Of a DNA stretch of 33,334 nucleotides, positions 23,520-32,265 are shown one piece after another. The notes below the pieces were generated by a model, which made no database searches, was not told the origin of the DNA, and saw only the letters and a list, made by a program, of their open reading frames with translations. Position 1 is the stretch's first letter; each line of letters starts with the position of its first letter. This stretch comes from Psychrobacter celer (GTDB taxonomy: Bacteria > Pseudomonadota > Gammaproteobacteria > Pseudomonadales > Moraxellaceae): positions 1 to 33,334 of the forward strand of contig NZ_JABASU010000028.1 in NCBI RefSeq assembly GCF_016107555.1, given 5' to 3'. Both the position numbers and the translations under genes were made by a program.

Positions 23520-24953
23520 ATGACCACCAGTACTACAACAGAAGCCTTACTTCATAAAGGCAGTGGGTTACAAGTCGTGGTCGGTTTGGGGCAGTCGGGG
23601 CTGTCGGTGGCGCATTATTTGGTCAAGCAAGGCTATCAGGTCGCTGTCACCGATGCGCAAGCGGCGCCAGCGTTGGCAGTGAAGCTGCCAGAGGCCGTGA
23701 CGACGCGTCAGTTTGGCGCGATTGACGCCGAGCTATTGCAGCAGGCGGCGCGTATCATTATCAGCCCAGGCATCGCCCTTAGCACGCCTGCGGTGGCGGC
23801 GGCGCGTCAAGCCCATATCCCAGTGGTCAGCGACATTCAATTGTTTTGTGACGCTTGCCGTGTCCCTATCGTCGCAATTACTGGCTCTAATGCCAAAAGC
23901 ACGGTAACCACCTTAGTTGGTCAGATGGCGGCAGATGCGGGCGTCAATGTCGGTGTCGGTGGCAATATCGGCGTACCGGCGCTGACGCTACTAGAAAATA
24001 GCGAGATGGAGCTGGCTGTACTTGAATTGTCGAGCTTTCAGTTAGAGACGGTCAGCAATCTGGGTGCGCAAGTGGCAACTGTGCTCAATATGTCGCCTGA
24101 TCATCTCGATCGTCATGGCGATATGCTCGGCTACCATCAAGCCAAACATCGTATTTTTCAAGGCGCTAAGTCAGTGGTCATCAACCGCGAAGATGCGTTG
24201 ACGCGACCACTGGTGGCTGATAACTTACCCAGAATCAGTACAGGCATTCATGCGCCTGACAAAGACCAATATGGGCTGATTGTCGATTCCGATGGGCAGA
24301 TTTATTTGGCGCGTGGTACACAAAAACTACTGTCGGCAGACAAACTGTTGATTAAAGGTCGGCATAATTTGCTCAACGCGCAAGCGGCGCTGGCATTAGG
24401 CGAGCTGGCGGGGTTGCCGCTGTCGAGTATGCTGGCGACTTTGCAACAGTTCACAGGTCTTGAGCATCGCTGTGAATACGTGGAAAGCGTGGCTGGTATC
24501 GATTATTTTAATGACTCAAAAGGCACCAATATCGGCTCGACCATAGCAGCCATCGAAGGGCTTGGCGCTGTCTATGCGCCAAAAGATGGCAAGCTACTGC
24601 TGGTATTAGGCGGGCAGGGCAAGGGGCAGGCGTTTGGTGAGCTGACGCCTTTTATCAATCAGTACGTCAGCCAAGTTTTGTTTATTGGCGAAGATGCACC
24701 GCTGATAGAGCAGCATTTGCGCGCGGCTAAGATCAGTCATGACGTAACGCTACATCAGTGCCAAACGCTAGAAAACGCCTTTGCCACCATCTTGCAAGTG
24801 ACCTCAAGCAGTCTCTCGCAAGTACAGGCTGTGCTGTTGTCGCCTGCGTGTGCCAGCTTTGATCAATACAGCGGCTATGCCGCGCGCGGTGAGCATTTTG
24901 GTCGATTGGTTCATCAGTTAGCAAGCGAGTCGGCAGAGACAGCGACCCCTTAG
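23520..24953 (+). CDS. murD: UDP-N-acetylmuramoylalanine--D-glutamate ligase
   Basis: A 477-residue cytoplasmic Mur ligase that adds D-glutamate to UDP-MurNAc-L-Ala, the second peptide step of peptidoglycan synthesis. The N-terminal nucleotide-binding part has VVGLGQSGLSVAHYL (20-34) and SPGIALSTP (82-90). The ATP P-loop is AITGSNAKSTVTTL (119-132); the A-K-S form is a variant of the usual GKT/S loop. Further landmarks are MSPDHLDRHG, the carbamylated-lysine region KGRHNLLNAQAAL, and FNDSKGTNIGST. GAAGGAATAGAT precedes ATG 23520. The length is slightly above the E. coli enzyme. ftsW follows 300 bp later rather than overlapping it, so the dcw order is partly broken up here. Confidence 0.96.
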   Translation: MTTSTTTEALLHKGSGLQVVVGLGQSGLSVAHYLVKQGYQVAVTDAQAAPALAVKLPEAVTTRQFGAIDAELLQQAARIIISPGIALSTPAVAAARQAHIPVVSDIQLFCDACRVPIVAITGSNAKSTVTTLVGQMAADAGVNVGVGGNIGVPALTLLENSEMELAVLELSSFQLETVSNLGAQVATVLNMSPDHLDRHGDMLGYHQAKHRIFQGAKSVVINREDALTRPLVADNLPRISTGIHAPDKDQYGLIVDSDGQIYLARGTQKLLSADKLLIKGRHNLLNAQAALALGELAGLPLSSMLATLQQFTGLEHRCEYVESVAGIDYFNDSKGTNIGSTIAAIEGLGAVYAPKDGKLLLVLGGQGKGQAFGELTPFINQYVSQVLFIGEDAPLIEQHLRAAKISHDVTLHQCQTLENAFATILQVTSSSLSQVQAVLLSPACASFDQYSGYAARGEHFGRLVHQLASESAETATP

Positions 24954-25253
24954 TGGTATGAGTGGCTATCTGGCATTCTATGCCGGCAGCTGGTGGATGG
25001 GCAAGGCGTACTGGTGTTTTTTGATAAATGATTGTTTTGCTTATATATTGCTGCTACTGTCTTTTATAACCAGCCTACTAATCAAGCGAAGAGATGACTG
25101 TGTCATTGCTTGAGTAATGGTTAATCGCGCCGATGGCCGATGATGATCAGTCGTTGTTTGTCTTAGCCTCAGGTTTGTTTGTTGGTATGTGTTTTTTTAA
25201 ACGGTGGCGTTGTATAGACGCCGTATTTTTCGTTCGTTAGTGTATATAAAATT
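24954..25253. other. Spacer between murD and ftsW
   Basis: No gene is seen in these 300 bp. A hairpin GGCAT/ATGCC lies at 24972-24984 and a terminator-like stem GGCGT/ACGCC followed by GTATTTTT at 25206-25230, only 24 bp before ftsW. ftsW therefore needs read-through or a promoter overlapping that stem. Confidence 0.6.
25206..25230 (+). terminator. Terminator or attenuator stem just before ftsW
   Basis: GGCGT (25206-25210) and ACGCC (25218-25222) pair around TGTATAG, with ACG/CGT flanks that can extend the stem, and ATTTTT follows. Its closeness to the ftsW start suggests attenuation rather than simple termination of murD. Confidence 0.45.
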
Positions 25254-26450
25254 ATGGCGCTCTCTTCTCTTTTTCGTTCTTCGTCCCAACCAAAGACAGC
25301 CACTGGCGCTGATGGTATTTTATCGATGCCGTCAGCGCGTGCTGTTTTGATAGCGAGCGTTGGCTGTATGCTGGTGCTCAGCTTGTTGATGGTCGCCTCT
25401 GCTTCTATCCCATTCGCCCTGAGCCGTGGTATGAGCGAGCTGTACTTTTTTAAAAACCAGCTGCTTTACATGACCATTGGACTTATCATCGCCGCCATCC
25501 CTTATTATGGGGTATCTTTGCGGCGACTTTATAAGACAGAAACCCAGTTCATATTGCTGGGGGTTACTGGCTTGCTGCTCGTTGCTACCTTGTTTAGTAC
25601 TCCGATTAACGGCTCAAAACGCTGGTTAAATTTGGGGGTCTTTAACTTTCAGGTGGCCGAGCTGGCAAAGCTTGTAATGATTGTCTTTGTCTCTGACTTT
25701 GTGGTACGCCGCTCGTTTGAAGTGCGCAATGGTTTAGATGGCTTTTTGCGCATTATGTTGGTGGTGGTTCTGATTACCATGCTCCTACTCTCGCAGCCAG
25801 ACTTTGGCTCGTTTGTTGTTATTTTAGGCACGATTTTTGCGATTTTTTATATCGCAGGTGCGCCTTACAAGCACTTTGTCGCACTGACTGCCGCTGCCAT
25901 CGGTGGGGCTGTGTTGATGGTGACAACGGCGCAGTATCGCTTGGTGCGCGTGATGTCGTTTATGGATCCGTTTGATGATGTGCAAGATACCGACTATCAG
26001 TTGGCGCGCAGTTTGATTGCCTTTGGTCGTGGGCAGTTTACTGGCGTGGGCTATGGTGAGAGTGTACAAAAACTCTCGCATTTGCCTGAAGCGCATACCG
26101 ATTTTTTATTGGCCATCACAGGTGAGGAGTTGGGTTTTGTTGGGGTGACGATGGTCTTGGTGCTTGAGGCTCTGATCATCGGTAGTGCGATGCGCATCAG
26201 TTACAACGCGCTAAAACGTCGGCAGATGCGCATGAGCTATACCGCTTTTGGTATCGGTGTGGTGTTTATTGCGCAAACCATCATCAATGCGGCGATGAAT
26301 ATGGGAGCGATTCCCACCAAAGGCTTGACCATGCCATTTTTTAGTTATGGTGGTTCATCTATGCTGATCAGCCTTGTGATGGTAGCGCTGCTGCTAAAAA
26401 TCTATAAAGAAAGCCCTGAGATTGAAAAGAGTCAGTGCCGTTACTATTAA
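25254..26450 (+). CDS. ftsW: Septal peptidoglycan polymerase, SEDS family
   Basis: A 398-residue inner-membrane glycosyltransferase of the SEDS family that works with FtsI at the division septum. About 10 membrane segments begin near residue 30. Signatures are GSKRWLNLG (about 124-132), LAKLVMIVF, LLSQPDFGSFVVI (with the PDFG of SEDS proteins), SLIAFGRGQFTGVGYG, HTDFLLAITGEELGFVGV and the C-terminal PFFSYGGSSML. Linkage to murD favours ftsW over rodA. No clear Shine-Dalgarno precedes the ATG at 25254, but the N-terminal length fits the family. The C-terminal tail is short, ending in SQCRYY within a 10-bp direct repeat (26438-26475), so the original tail may have been altered. Confidence 0.94.
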   Translation: MALSSLFRSSSQPKTATGADGILSMPSARAVLIASVGCMLVLSLLMVASASIPFALSRGMSELYFFKNQLLYMTIGLIIAAIPYYGVSLRRLYKTETQFILLGVTGLLLVATLFSTPINGSKRWLNLGVFNFQVAELAKLVMIVFVSDFVVRRSFEVRNGLDGFLRIMLVVVLITMLLLSQPDFGSFVVILGTIFAIFYIAGAPYKHFVALTAAAIGGAVLMVTTAQYRLVRVMSFMDPFDDVQDTDYQLARSLIAFGRGQFTGVGYGESVQKLSHLPEAHTDFLLAITGEELGFVGVTMVLVLEALIIGSAMRISYNALKRRQMRMSYTAFGIGVVFIAQTIINAAMNMGAIPTKGLTMPFFSYGGSSMLISLVMVALLLKIYKESPEIEKSQCRYY

Positions 26451-26475
26451 GCCCTAAACCAAACACCGTTACTAT
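26438..26475. repeat. Direct repeat CCGTTACTAT at the end of ftsW
   Basis: CCGTTACTAT occurs at 26438-26447, overlapping the last ftsW codons, and again at 26466-26475. The complementary arms AAGCCCTA and TAGGGCTT flank the second copy. A short local duplication is the simplest reading. Confidence 0.5.
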
Positions 26476-26513
26476 ATTCCTAGGGCTTTAGTGTCTTTGC
26501 AATATGATTAACA

Positions 26514-26541
26514 AGCGTCGCTATTATGAGTGGCGCTTTTT
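26514..26541 (+). terminator. ftsW terminator
   Basis: AGCGTCGCT (26514-26522) pairs with AGTGGCGCT (26529-26537) through two G-U pairs and is followed by TTTT. It lies between the convergent genes ftsW and gluQ. Confidence 0.65.
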
Positions 26542-26553
26542 GCTGTTGGTCTA

Positions 26554-27507
26554 TTATTTATTTATCAAGCTTAACTGCTGCTGGCCGTGTAGCGGCGCGT
26601 TGTCCCACTGTGCAGTCGCCTGTTTGAGCATCCGCGCAGGTGTGTCTATCTCGACACTTGGCTGCTGCAAAAGCTGTAATGCGGTCGCGATTAGCTGACT
26701 TGGGTCGCGGGTGTCTATTGGCTGCGCTAGGTTTTGTTTAGACAGCTTTTGCCCGTTTGGGCTGCAGATCAGCGGCAGATGATACCAGCTGTCAATCGCG
26801 GGCAGGCGCGCTGCTTGCATGATGCTGATTTGGGCGGTGGTCATGGGCAGGATATCCAAGCCGCGCATGATATGTGTAACCCCTTGCAAGCCATCATCGA
26901 GACTGGCGGCCAAAATATAATTGATCATGCCGTCTTGTCGACGCACCACCATATCGCCCAAGGTCTGCTGCGGATTGCCCCACTGTTGTCCCTGAATACC
27001 ATCATGAAACCCAATGAGATAATCGGGCAGCTGTATGCGTAGCTTGTGCTGTAGCCTATCTAGTGCTTTGGTGACACAGCGCCGCGGATAGCGTTTTCTG
27101 TTTGGCAGCACAGTCAGCTGTGTCGCAGTATCTGTATGGGCAGGGATTTGCTCTTGCTGCGCCCAATATTGCTCTAGGTCTTTACGTGAGCACTGACAGC
27201 CATAGGTCAGCGGCCGCAGGGTCGAGGCCAGATACTCATTATAGATATCGATGCGCTCAGATTGATACACCACATCACCATCCCAGTGTAACTCCAGCAC
27301 TTCTAGGTCGATCAAGATCTGCTCGGTAAACTGCCGATCGCAGCGCTCTGTATCCGTGTCTTCGATACGCAATAACCACTTACCGCCAAGTGATTTTATA
27401 TGGCAGTAGCTGGCAAGGGCGGTGGTCAGTGAACCAAGATGTAGCTCGCCGGTTGGGGAGGGGGCAAAGCGGCCGATAGGCGGTGTGGGTATGGAGGTCG
27501 TGGGCAT
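26554..27507 (-). CDS. gluQ: Glutamyl-Q tRNA(Asp) synthetase
   Basis: A 317-residue cytoplasmic paralogue of the GluRS catalytic domain that attaches glutamate to queuosine at position 34 of tRNA-Asp. It has [14 protein letters not shown] (14-27, HIGH-type motif), [11 protein letters not shown], and a zinc site C104-x-C106...Y140...C144. The KMSKS-like loop is KLSKQN. It lacks the anticodon-binding domain of true GluRS, which explains the short length. It lies directly downstream of dksA on the same strand, the well-known dksA-gluQ arrangement of gamma-proteobacteria. Confidence 0.95.
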   Translation of the reverse strand: MPTTSIPTPPIGRFAPSPTGELHLGSLTTALASYCHIKSLGGKWLLRIEDTDTERCDRQFTEQILIDLEVLELHWDGDVVYQSERIDIYNEYLASTLRPLTYGCQCSRKDLEQYWAQQEQIPAHTDTATQLTVLPNRKRYPRRCVTKALDRLQHKLRIQLPDYLIGFHDGIQGQQWGNPQQTLGDMVVRRQDGMINYILAASLDDGLQGVTHIMRGLDILPMTTAQISIMQAARLPAIDSWYHLPLICSPNGQKLSKQNLAQPIDTRDPSQLIATALQLLQQPSVEIDTPARMLKQATAQWDNAPLHGQQQLSLINK

Positions 27508-27623
27508 AGGCGTTTATGGGATAGTTAAAATAAACGATGACGGGTTAATAAGGGACACCGTTATCGCGGACTAGGTCATATAGGATACTGTATCTGCTGG
27601 CCAAAAGATGTTTATAAAACGCA

Positions 27624-27680
27624 ACAAGCGACCACATGATGGTCGCTTGTGCTGAGATAACGCTATTGACTTGTTATCTC
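27624..27680 (-). terminator. Two hairpins between dksA and gluQ
   Basis: ACAAGCGACCA (27624-27634) and TGGTCGCTTGT (27640-27650) form a perfect 11-bp stem. GAGATAAC/GTTATCTC (27654-27661 and 27673-27680) forms a second. On the minus strand TGCGTTTTAT follows the larger stem, so partial termination after dksA with reduced gluQ expression is likely, as reported for dksA-gluQ in other genera. Confidence 0.65.
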
Positions 27681-27702
27681 TCGGATTTATATGCCTATGC
27701 GC

Positions 27703-28140
27703 CTACGCACCTTGGTTTTGGCGCTCTTTGATTTCTGAGAGAGTCTTACAGTCGATGCACTGGGTCGCGGTTGGACGCGCTTCGAGACGACGCAAGCCAA
27801 TCTCTACGCCGCAGGTTTCACAAAAGCCATAGTCGTCATTTTCGATTTCTGCTATGGATTTGTCGATTTTGCGAATGAGCTTACGCTCACGGTCACGCGT
27901 ACGCAGCGCCAAAGCAAACTCTTCTTCTTGAGTGGCGCGATCATTGATGTCTGGCATGGCGCTGGACTCATCTTGAATATAAGTCTTGGTACGGTCTGCC
28001 TCACCAATCAATTGGTTTTTCCAGTCCAATAAAATCGCCTTAAAGTGCGCCAATTGCGCATCAGACATATACTCTTCGCCTTCGGCTGGCACATAAGGAG
28101 TAAACTTCACTTCACTCGGATTCGTGGTCAGGGTGCTCAT
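27703..28140 (-). CDS. dksA: RNA polymerase-binding transcription factor DksA
   Basis: A 145-residue protein that enters the RNA polymerase secondary channel and, with ppGpp, drives the stringent response. The coiled-coil tip carries the two acidic residues (D64 and D67 in MPDINDRATQEEEF). The zinc finger is C107-x2-C110...C128-x2-C131. Length and residues are those of canonical DksA. TAGGATACCC-like sequence precedes the ATG at 28140. gluQ follows downstream. Confidence 0.97.
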   Translation of the reverse strand: MSTLTTNPSEVKFTPYVPAEGEEYMSDAQLAHFKAILLDWKNQLIGEADRTKTYIQDESSAMPDINDRATQEEEFALALRTRDRERKLIRKIDKSIAEIENDDYGFCETCGVEIGLRRLEARPTATQCIDCKTLSEIKERQNQGA

Positions 28141-28685
28141 ATGGGTATCCTACTTTTTCAAATTAATTCAATAAAACGACGCATCAAAAGACAAGACGTT
28201 ATCAATTTATAAACGCTATAAGTTGTCCCTTTATAAAACGTTTTACCACTTGGTAACACAAGTAACACAGCTGATCTAATAATAAAGTTGTCTCGATATG
28301 ACGACAGCGACATATCAGTACCCCAGTATATGGTTATGTATATTTTTATTTAAATACCTTGATGCAAATACCTCAGTGTAAATAGGGTAATTGGCCTACG
28401 GGTCGCTAAACAATATAACAAAACACGGACTATGAATACTTAGCGTGTGGTCAGGTTAGCCATCCTAGCTATTATAATTTTGTCTAATCTCGGCTATAGG
28501 TTATCTTTATATTTTAATCATCATCTGGTTTTATAAGTTGTATCACTGTTTTTCATAATAATGAAGCAGTTTTTATCATTGTTGGTGTTTTAATGCAGTC
28601 AGACACCACCTGTCTAAGCCAGCAATATCGGCAAGAAGTCTGATATATTAGGGCGACATCACGCTCGCCGCGATAAATCTGGGCG
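28141..28685. other. Gene-free region upstream of dksA
   Basis: These 545 bp between cpdA (leftward, ending at 28686) and dksA hold no gene on either strand. A short direct repeat AAATACCT occurs twice near 28364-28382. No strong terminator for cpdA and no convincing dksA promoter could be picked by eye. Confidence 0.6.
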
Positions 28686-29525
28686 TCAAGTATCCAGCCT
28701 TTCTACCCAGCTTGCAACCTCTCCATTGTTGGCTAATTGCAACCAACGGTAACCCGGCTGGGCACGTTTATCATAGGCAAATTCATCTGAAAAAGGTTTG
28801 AACTGATAGCAGGTAGAAGGGGTGCTATATACCGTGACCCCTTGATAATGGCGTACTTGCTCCTGATGAGTATGACCGCTGATGATTACTTTTAAGTGCG
28901 TAAACGCACTCATCTGTCGCCAAAAATCCTCGCTGTTTTTTGCCATATGGGTATCGATCCAGTCAGAATCAACAGGAATCAGATGGTGATGGACGGCAAT
29001 GAGCGCAGGCTTGCTACAGTGGCTGAGCTGCTGACATAGCCAATCGATATCGCTTGGCGCGATCTCACCTGAGACCTTGCCTGCGATGGATGAGTCCAAA
29101 AACAACAACTGCCAATGAGCAGACTCAATCACATGCCGACTGAGCAAACGCGGGTCAGCTGGTTTGGCCACCAGCTCACGCTGAAAAAACGGCAAATCAT
29201 AGCCCAGCTCATCAGTCACATCATGGTTGCCGGCGATACAAGCAAAAGGAATGCCAGTCGCTTGTAGGACGGCAAAAATATGATCGTAGATATCAGGTTT
29301 TACTCGGTTGACCAAATCGCCCGTCACCACAATCAAATCGCAGCGAATATCATCGTTTAATGCTTGCGCCAGTACCGTCTCAAAGCTGTGCTGACACAAA
29401 ACAGCGTCACCGCTACAATCGTCTGTGCCCTTGTTGACAGGCGTTGATAGGTGCAAATCCGTGATTTGTAAAATATTGAGCTGTTCATAAGGTGGGCAAA
29501 GCGTGTTGACAGGATAGCTTAGCAT
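28686..29525 (-). CDS. cpdA: Calcineurin-like phosphodiesterase, CpdA (cAMP phosphodiesterase) type
   Basis: A 279-residue metallophosphoesterase. The full motif set is present: D23-L-H25 in ITDLHLS, GDLVNR (69-74), GNHD (99-102), AVHHHLIP with HHH at 179-181, and GHTH (217-220). This is the layout of class III cyclic-AMP phosphodiesterases (CpdA), which lower cAMP and so damp CRP signalling. GAGGGAGCG precedes ATG 29525. An insert of about 17 residues (NKGTDDCSGDAVL region) follows the first motif. Substrate is inferred from length and motif pattern; other nucleotidases share the fold. It lies downstream of znuB on the same strand but 196 bp away. Confidence 0.85.
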   Translation of the reverse strand: MLSYPVNTLCPPYEQLNILQITDLHLSTPVNKGTDDCSGDAVLCQHSFETVLAQALNDDIRCDLIVVTGDLVNRVKPDIYDHIFAVLQATGIPFACIAGNHDVTDELGYDLPFFQRELVAKPADPRLLSRHVIESAHWQLLFLDSSIAGKVSGEIAPSDIDWLCQQLSHCSKPALIAVHHHLIPVDSDWIDTHMAKNSEDFWRQMSAFTHLKVIISGHTHQEQVRHYQGVTVYSTPSTCYQFKPFSDEFAYDKRAQPGYRWLQLANNGEVASWVERLDT

Positions 29526-29721
29526 TGGGGCGCTCCCTCATCGACTCAAAACAATCAAAGTTGTCAGAACGACTATGGATAAACAATGGTGATTTGGTAT
29601 GGCTGGTGCCAGCCCTATTAAAGCAAGTTTATAACATAAAGTGAATGAAAGCTCTAGCGATATTAATGAAATAAAGTTGGACAACATCAAGGTAAAATTT
29701 GTTTATAACCCAGTGGTTACG

Positions 29722-30546
29722 CTAGCGCCGGCGCTCTGCTGACCAAAACCTAAGCGTTTTTAATTTGCTAAAAAACAACGCAATAAAAAACAAAATTGCT
29801 AATATCAAAACAATAGAAAGGCCAGTCTGAATGTCCAGCCAAATACTGCCCCACACGCCCAGCGTGACGCCAACCTGAGCGATCAGTAAAGACAAGAGAA
29901 CCATTTGTTTGGGCGAAGATGCCCATAAGCGTGCACTCAAGGCTGGTAGTACCAAAAGGCCACTGATCAGTAGGCTACCCACCGCCTGCAAGGCAATGGC
30001 ACAAAACCCTGCCAATACCCCCATAAAAAATAGCCGCTGGCGCGCAGGATTGATACCTTGAATCCGTGCCAAGGCCTCATGAGTGGCCAGCTTGATTTGC
30101 GCAGGCCATATATAGATAAGCAGTCCTAAACCCACCAGTACACTGGTGGCAAGCAGCGGCAGATCAGCCCAATCCAGCTCAAGTAAGTTACCGAACAAAA
30201 ACCCCAATACATTGGCTTGCTGGTCGGTCAGCTGAGTCAATGCCAGTAGTCCCAAGCACAGCAGCGACACCGCGACGACGGCCAGTACCGCATCGACAGG
30301 CAAGCGTTCATCATCGATAAGGACCAGCCCTAGGACCACCGCGATACTAATGATAGCAATCCCAACGCCCATCGGTAATTGCCACCACACTGCCAAAGCA
30401 ACGCCAAGCAGCGTACCATGCGCCAGTGCATCGGCAAAAAAAGCCATGCGCCGCCACAATACCAGACACCCCAGAGGCGCTGAGAGCAATGCTAAAATAC
30501 TACCTGCAATCCAAGCCGGGGCAATGATGGCTAACCAAGCGCTCAT
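29722..30546 (-). CDS. znuB: Zinc ABC transporter permease
   Basis: A 274-residue inner-membrane permease of the ABC-3 (metal) family with seven to eight membrane segments. It starts AWLAIIAPAWIAGSILALLS, has RMAFFADALAHGTLLGVAL (the conserved S/A-DALAH motif), GNLLELDW and SLLISGLLVLPALSARLWA, and ends in a basic tail. With ZnuC and ZnuA it imports zinc. It lies 79 bp downstream of the znuC stop in a zur-znuC-znuB unit. The ribosome site is weak. Confidence 0.93.
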   Translation of the reverse strand: MSAWLAIIAPAWIAGSILALLSAPLGCLVLWRRMAFFADALAHGTLLGVALAVWWQLPMGVGIAIISIAVVLGLVLIDDERLPVDAVLAVVAVSLLCLGLLALTQLTDQQANVLGFLFGNLLELDWADLPLLATSVLVGLGLLIYIWPAQIKLATHEALARIQGINPARQRLFFMGVLAGFCAIALQAVGSLLISGLLVLPALSARLWASSPKQMVLLSLLIAQVGVTLGVWGSIWLDIQTGLSIVLILAILFFIALFFSKLKTLRFWSAERRR

Positions 30547-30625
30547 AAAAGATATCCGTAACAGTTTTTAGTTTGCATTAACGCTGTGTTTTTAAGGCAG
30601 TCATCAACGTGTTTGAGTGCATGTA

Positions 30626-31411
30626 TTATAATTCGCTGGGAGCATGATGCTCGCAAGCATGCGGCTGATGCACATACGGTTGCTCATAGTGGTGACCAAA
30701 CAGCTTTTGAAACTCACTACTAATCGCAAGCTCGCTTGGCTGACCTTCACAGCAGATATGCTTGTTGAGGCAAATCACCCGCCGGCTGCCTTTCATCACC
30801 CAATGTAAATCATGCGACACCACGAGCATGGCGCAGCGCAAAAACGCTGGTAGCTCATCAATAAACTGATACAGCCAAACCTCAGTATCAGGATCAAGCC
30901 CTTGCATAGGTTCATCTAAAATTAACAAGTTGGGTTTGTCCAGCAGCGCCCGTGCCAACAACACGCGCTGCGTTTCACCACCTGACAAATGCAGCATCTG
31001 CCGTGACAGCAGATGCGTCAAAGACAAGTTGTCAAAAATAAATTGCCGCTGCTCGGCCGTTAGACGTTTTTTATCCGCTTGTGCCAACAAATCACAGACG
31101 CGTAATGGCAGTATCGGCGGCACGGCAAAGCGCTGCGGGACATAACCCAGCTGTAGAGGCTGATGAGCGGTAATTTGCCCTTTGGTCGGCTCAAGCAAAC
31201 CTAAAATAAGCTTGACCAACGTCGACTTGCCCGCGCCATTGGGCCCAATGAGGCTAAGTGTTTCATCGACAGCAATATCGATATCGATATGCGACAGTAG
31301 ACGCTGCTGACCAATATGAAAACTGATGTCACTCAAGCTCAGTAGTTTCTTACGATCAAGTGTTGTATCAGTCGTAGTGGTAGATATAGACGGTGGCATA
31401 AGCGCGCTCAT
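30626..31411 (-). CDS. znuC: Zinc ABC transporter ATP-binding protein
   Basis: A 261-residue ATPase energising zinc uptake. Walker A is GPNGAGKST, the Q-loop region is GYVPQRFAVP, the signature is LSGGETQRVLLARALL and Walker B is LLILDEP, with the switch histidine in VVSHDLHW. The C-terminus is His-rich (HHYEQPYVHQPHACEHH), which may bind zinc as in other ZnuC proteins. I start it at ATG 31411; an upstream TTG at 31498 would overlap zur and adds a non-family hydrophobic stretch. Even so, about 20 residues precede the usual ABC start. It lies 68 bp downstream of zur, in one operon. Confidence 0.93.
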   Translation of the reverse strand: MSALMPPSISTTTTDTTLDRKKLLSLSDISFHIGQQRLLSHIDIDIAVDETLSLIGPNGAGKSTLVKLILGLLEPTKGQITAHQPLQLGYVPQRFAVPPILPLRVCDLLAQADKKRLTAEQRQFIFDNLSLTHLLSRQMLHLSGGETQRVLLARALLDKPNLLILDEPMQGLDPDTEVWLYQFIDELPAFLRCAMLVVSHDLHWVMKGSRRVICLNKHICCEGQPSELAISSEFQKLFGHHYEQPYVHQPHACEHHAPSEL

Positions 31412-31479
31412 AGGGCAAGGACTCAAGGTAAGATAAACGATGGATGATAAATTAACGAGCAAATAATAAACCGTCGTTA

Positions 31480-32016
31480 TTACTGACAGGCTTGGCAACG
31501 ACCACTCAGCTCAATGACACTACGCTCCACCACAAACCCCACATCTTTTTCAGCAAAGCTCATCATCTCTTGTACCGGTATGCTACTGCATTCTTGTACC
31601 CGCTGACACTGGGCACAGATCAAAAACGCCGCCGTATGCTGAGCGCGAGGATGACAGCAGGGCACGTAGGCGTTGATAGAGGTAAGCTGATGGATCAAGC
31701 CCTCACCGAGTAAAAACTCCAAGCTGCGATATACCGTGGGTGGTGCCACGTTTTTTGTCATTTTTTGCGCCGACGCATCATCAGCCCCATCAGGTGCGAC
31801 TAGTCGCATTTGCTGCAACTGGGTGATCAAATCGTACGCGCCGACGGGTTGGTTGGCTTCGAGTACCAGCTGGTATATCTGCTGCCGTAACGGCGTAAAA
31901 CGCGCACCACTGAGTCGGCATTGCTCCTTTGCTGCGCGCAGGCGCTCAGTCACATCATCCGGTGTAAAGTCTTGCACATCATGCAAGTGATCGCAGACTG
32001 ACAAACTCGTAGACAT
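31480..32016 (-). CDS. zur: Zinc uptake regulator, Fur family
   Basis: A 178-residue Fur-family repressor. The winged helix spans about 36-110, with FTPLRQQIYQLV and the recognition helix PPTVYRSLEFLL (92-103). The structural zinc site is C134-x2-C137 and C174-x2-C177, and YVPCCHPRAQHTAAFLICAQ contains the usual His/Cys ligands. A loop of about 20 residues (LVAPDGADDASAQK) is inserted before the recognition helix, longer than in E. coli Zur. AGGAG nine bases before ATG 32016 fixes the start. It heads zur-znuC-znuB and is divergent from znuA, with the Zur box between them, so it probably represses itself and the transporter when zinc is plentiful. Confidence 0.93.
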   Translation of the reverse strand: MSTSLSVCDHLHDVQDFTPDDVTERLRAAKEQCRLSGARFTPLRQQIYQLVLEANQPVGAYDLITQLQQMRLVAPDGADDASAQKMTKNVAPPTVYRSLEFLLGEGLIHQLTSINAYVPCCHPRAQHTAAFLICAQCQRVQECSSIPVQEMMSFAEKDVGFVVERSVIELSGRCQACQ

Positions 32017-32066
32017 GAGGCAAACTCCTAAAAATTACGTAGCATTTTAGCAATGGCGTTTTCTAT

Positions 32067-32081
32067 TGTTATAGTATAACA
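32067..32081. promoter_or_regulatory. Zur box between zur and znuA
   Basis: TGTTATAGTATAACA is a perfect 15-bp dyad (TGTTATA-G-TATAACA) identical in core to the gamma-proteobacterial Zur consensus. It is 51 bp before the zur start and 185 bp before the znuA start, in a spot that could control both divergent units. Confidence 0.85.
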
Positions 32082-32265
32082 TAATAAAATAAAATTACCG
32101 AGCAACCTAAATATTGAATAACCAAGTAAATTGACCGGCCACTGTCAAAGGGTGAGCTGATGAGAGCGATCGAGCTGGGGTGATAGCAATCGTCAAACGA
32201 TATGTCCGATGCGCAGCCTCTATATTTGCTTAACTTTTTGCCAACTATATACCAAAGAGCTGACT

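Noticed and set aside
29601..29614. GGCTGGTGCCAGCC between cpdA and znuB as a terminator
   Set aside because: The stem would have only a 2-base loop, and no T-run follows on the minus strand.
31412..31498. A longer ZnuC starting at TTG 31498
   Set aside because: It would overlap zur, has a rare start codon and adds a hydrophobic stretch foreign to ABC ATPases; ATG 31411 is preferred.
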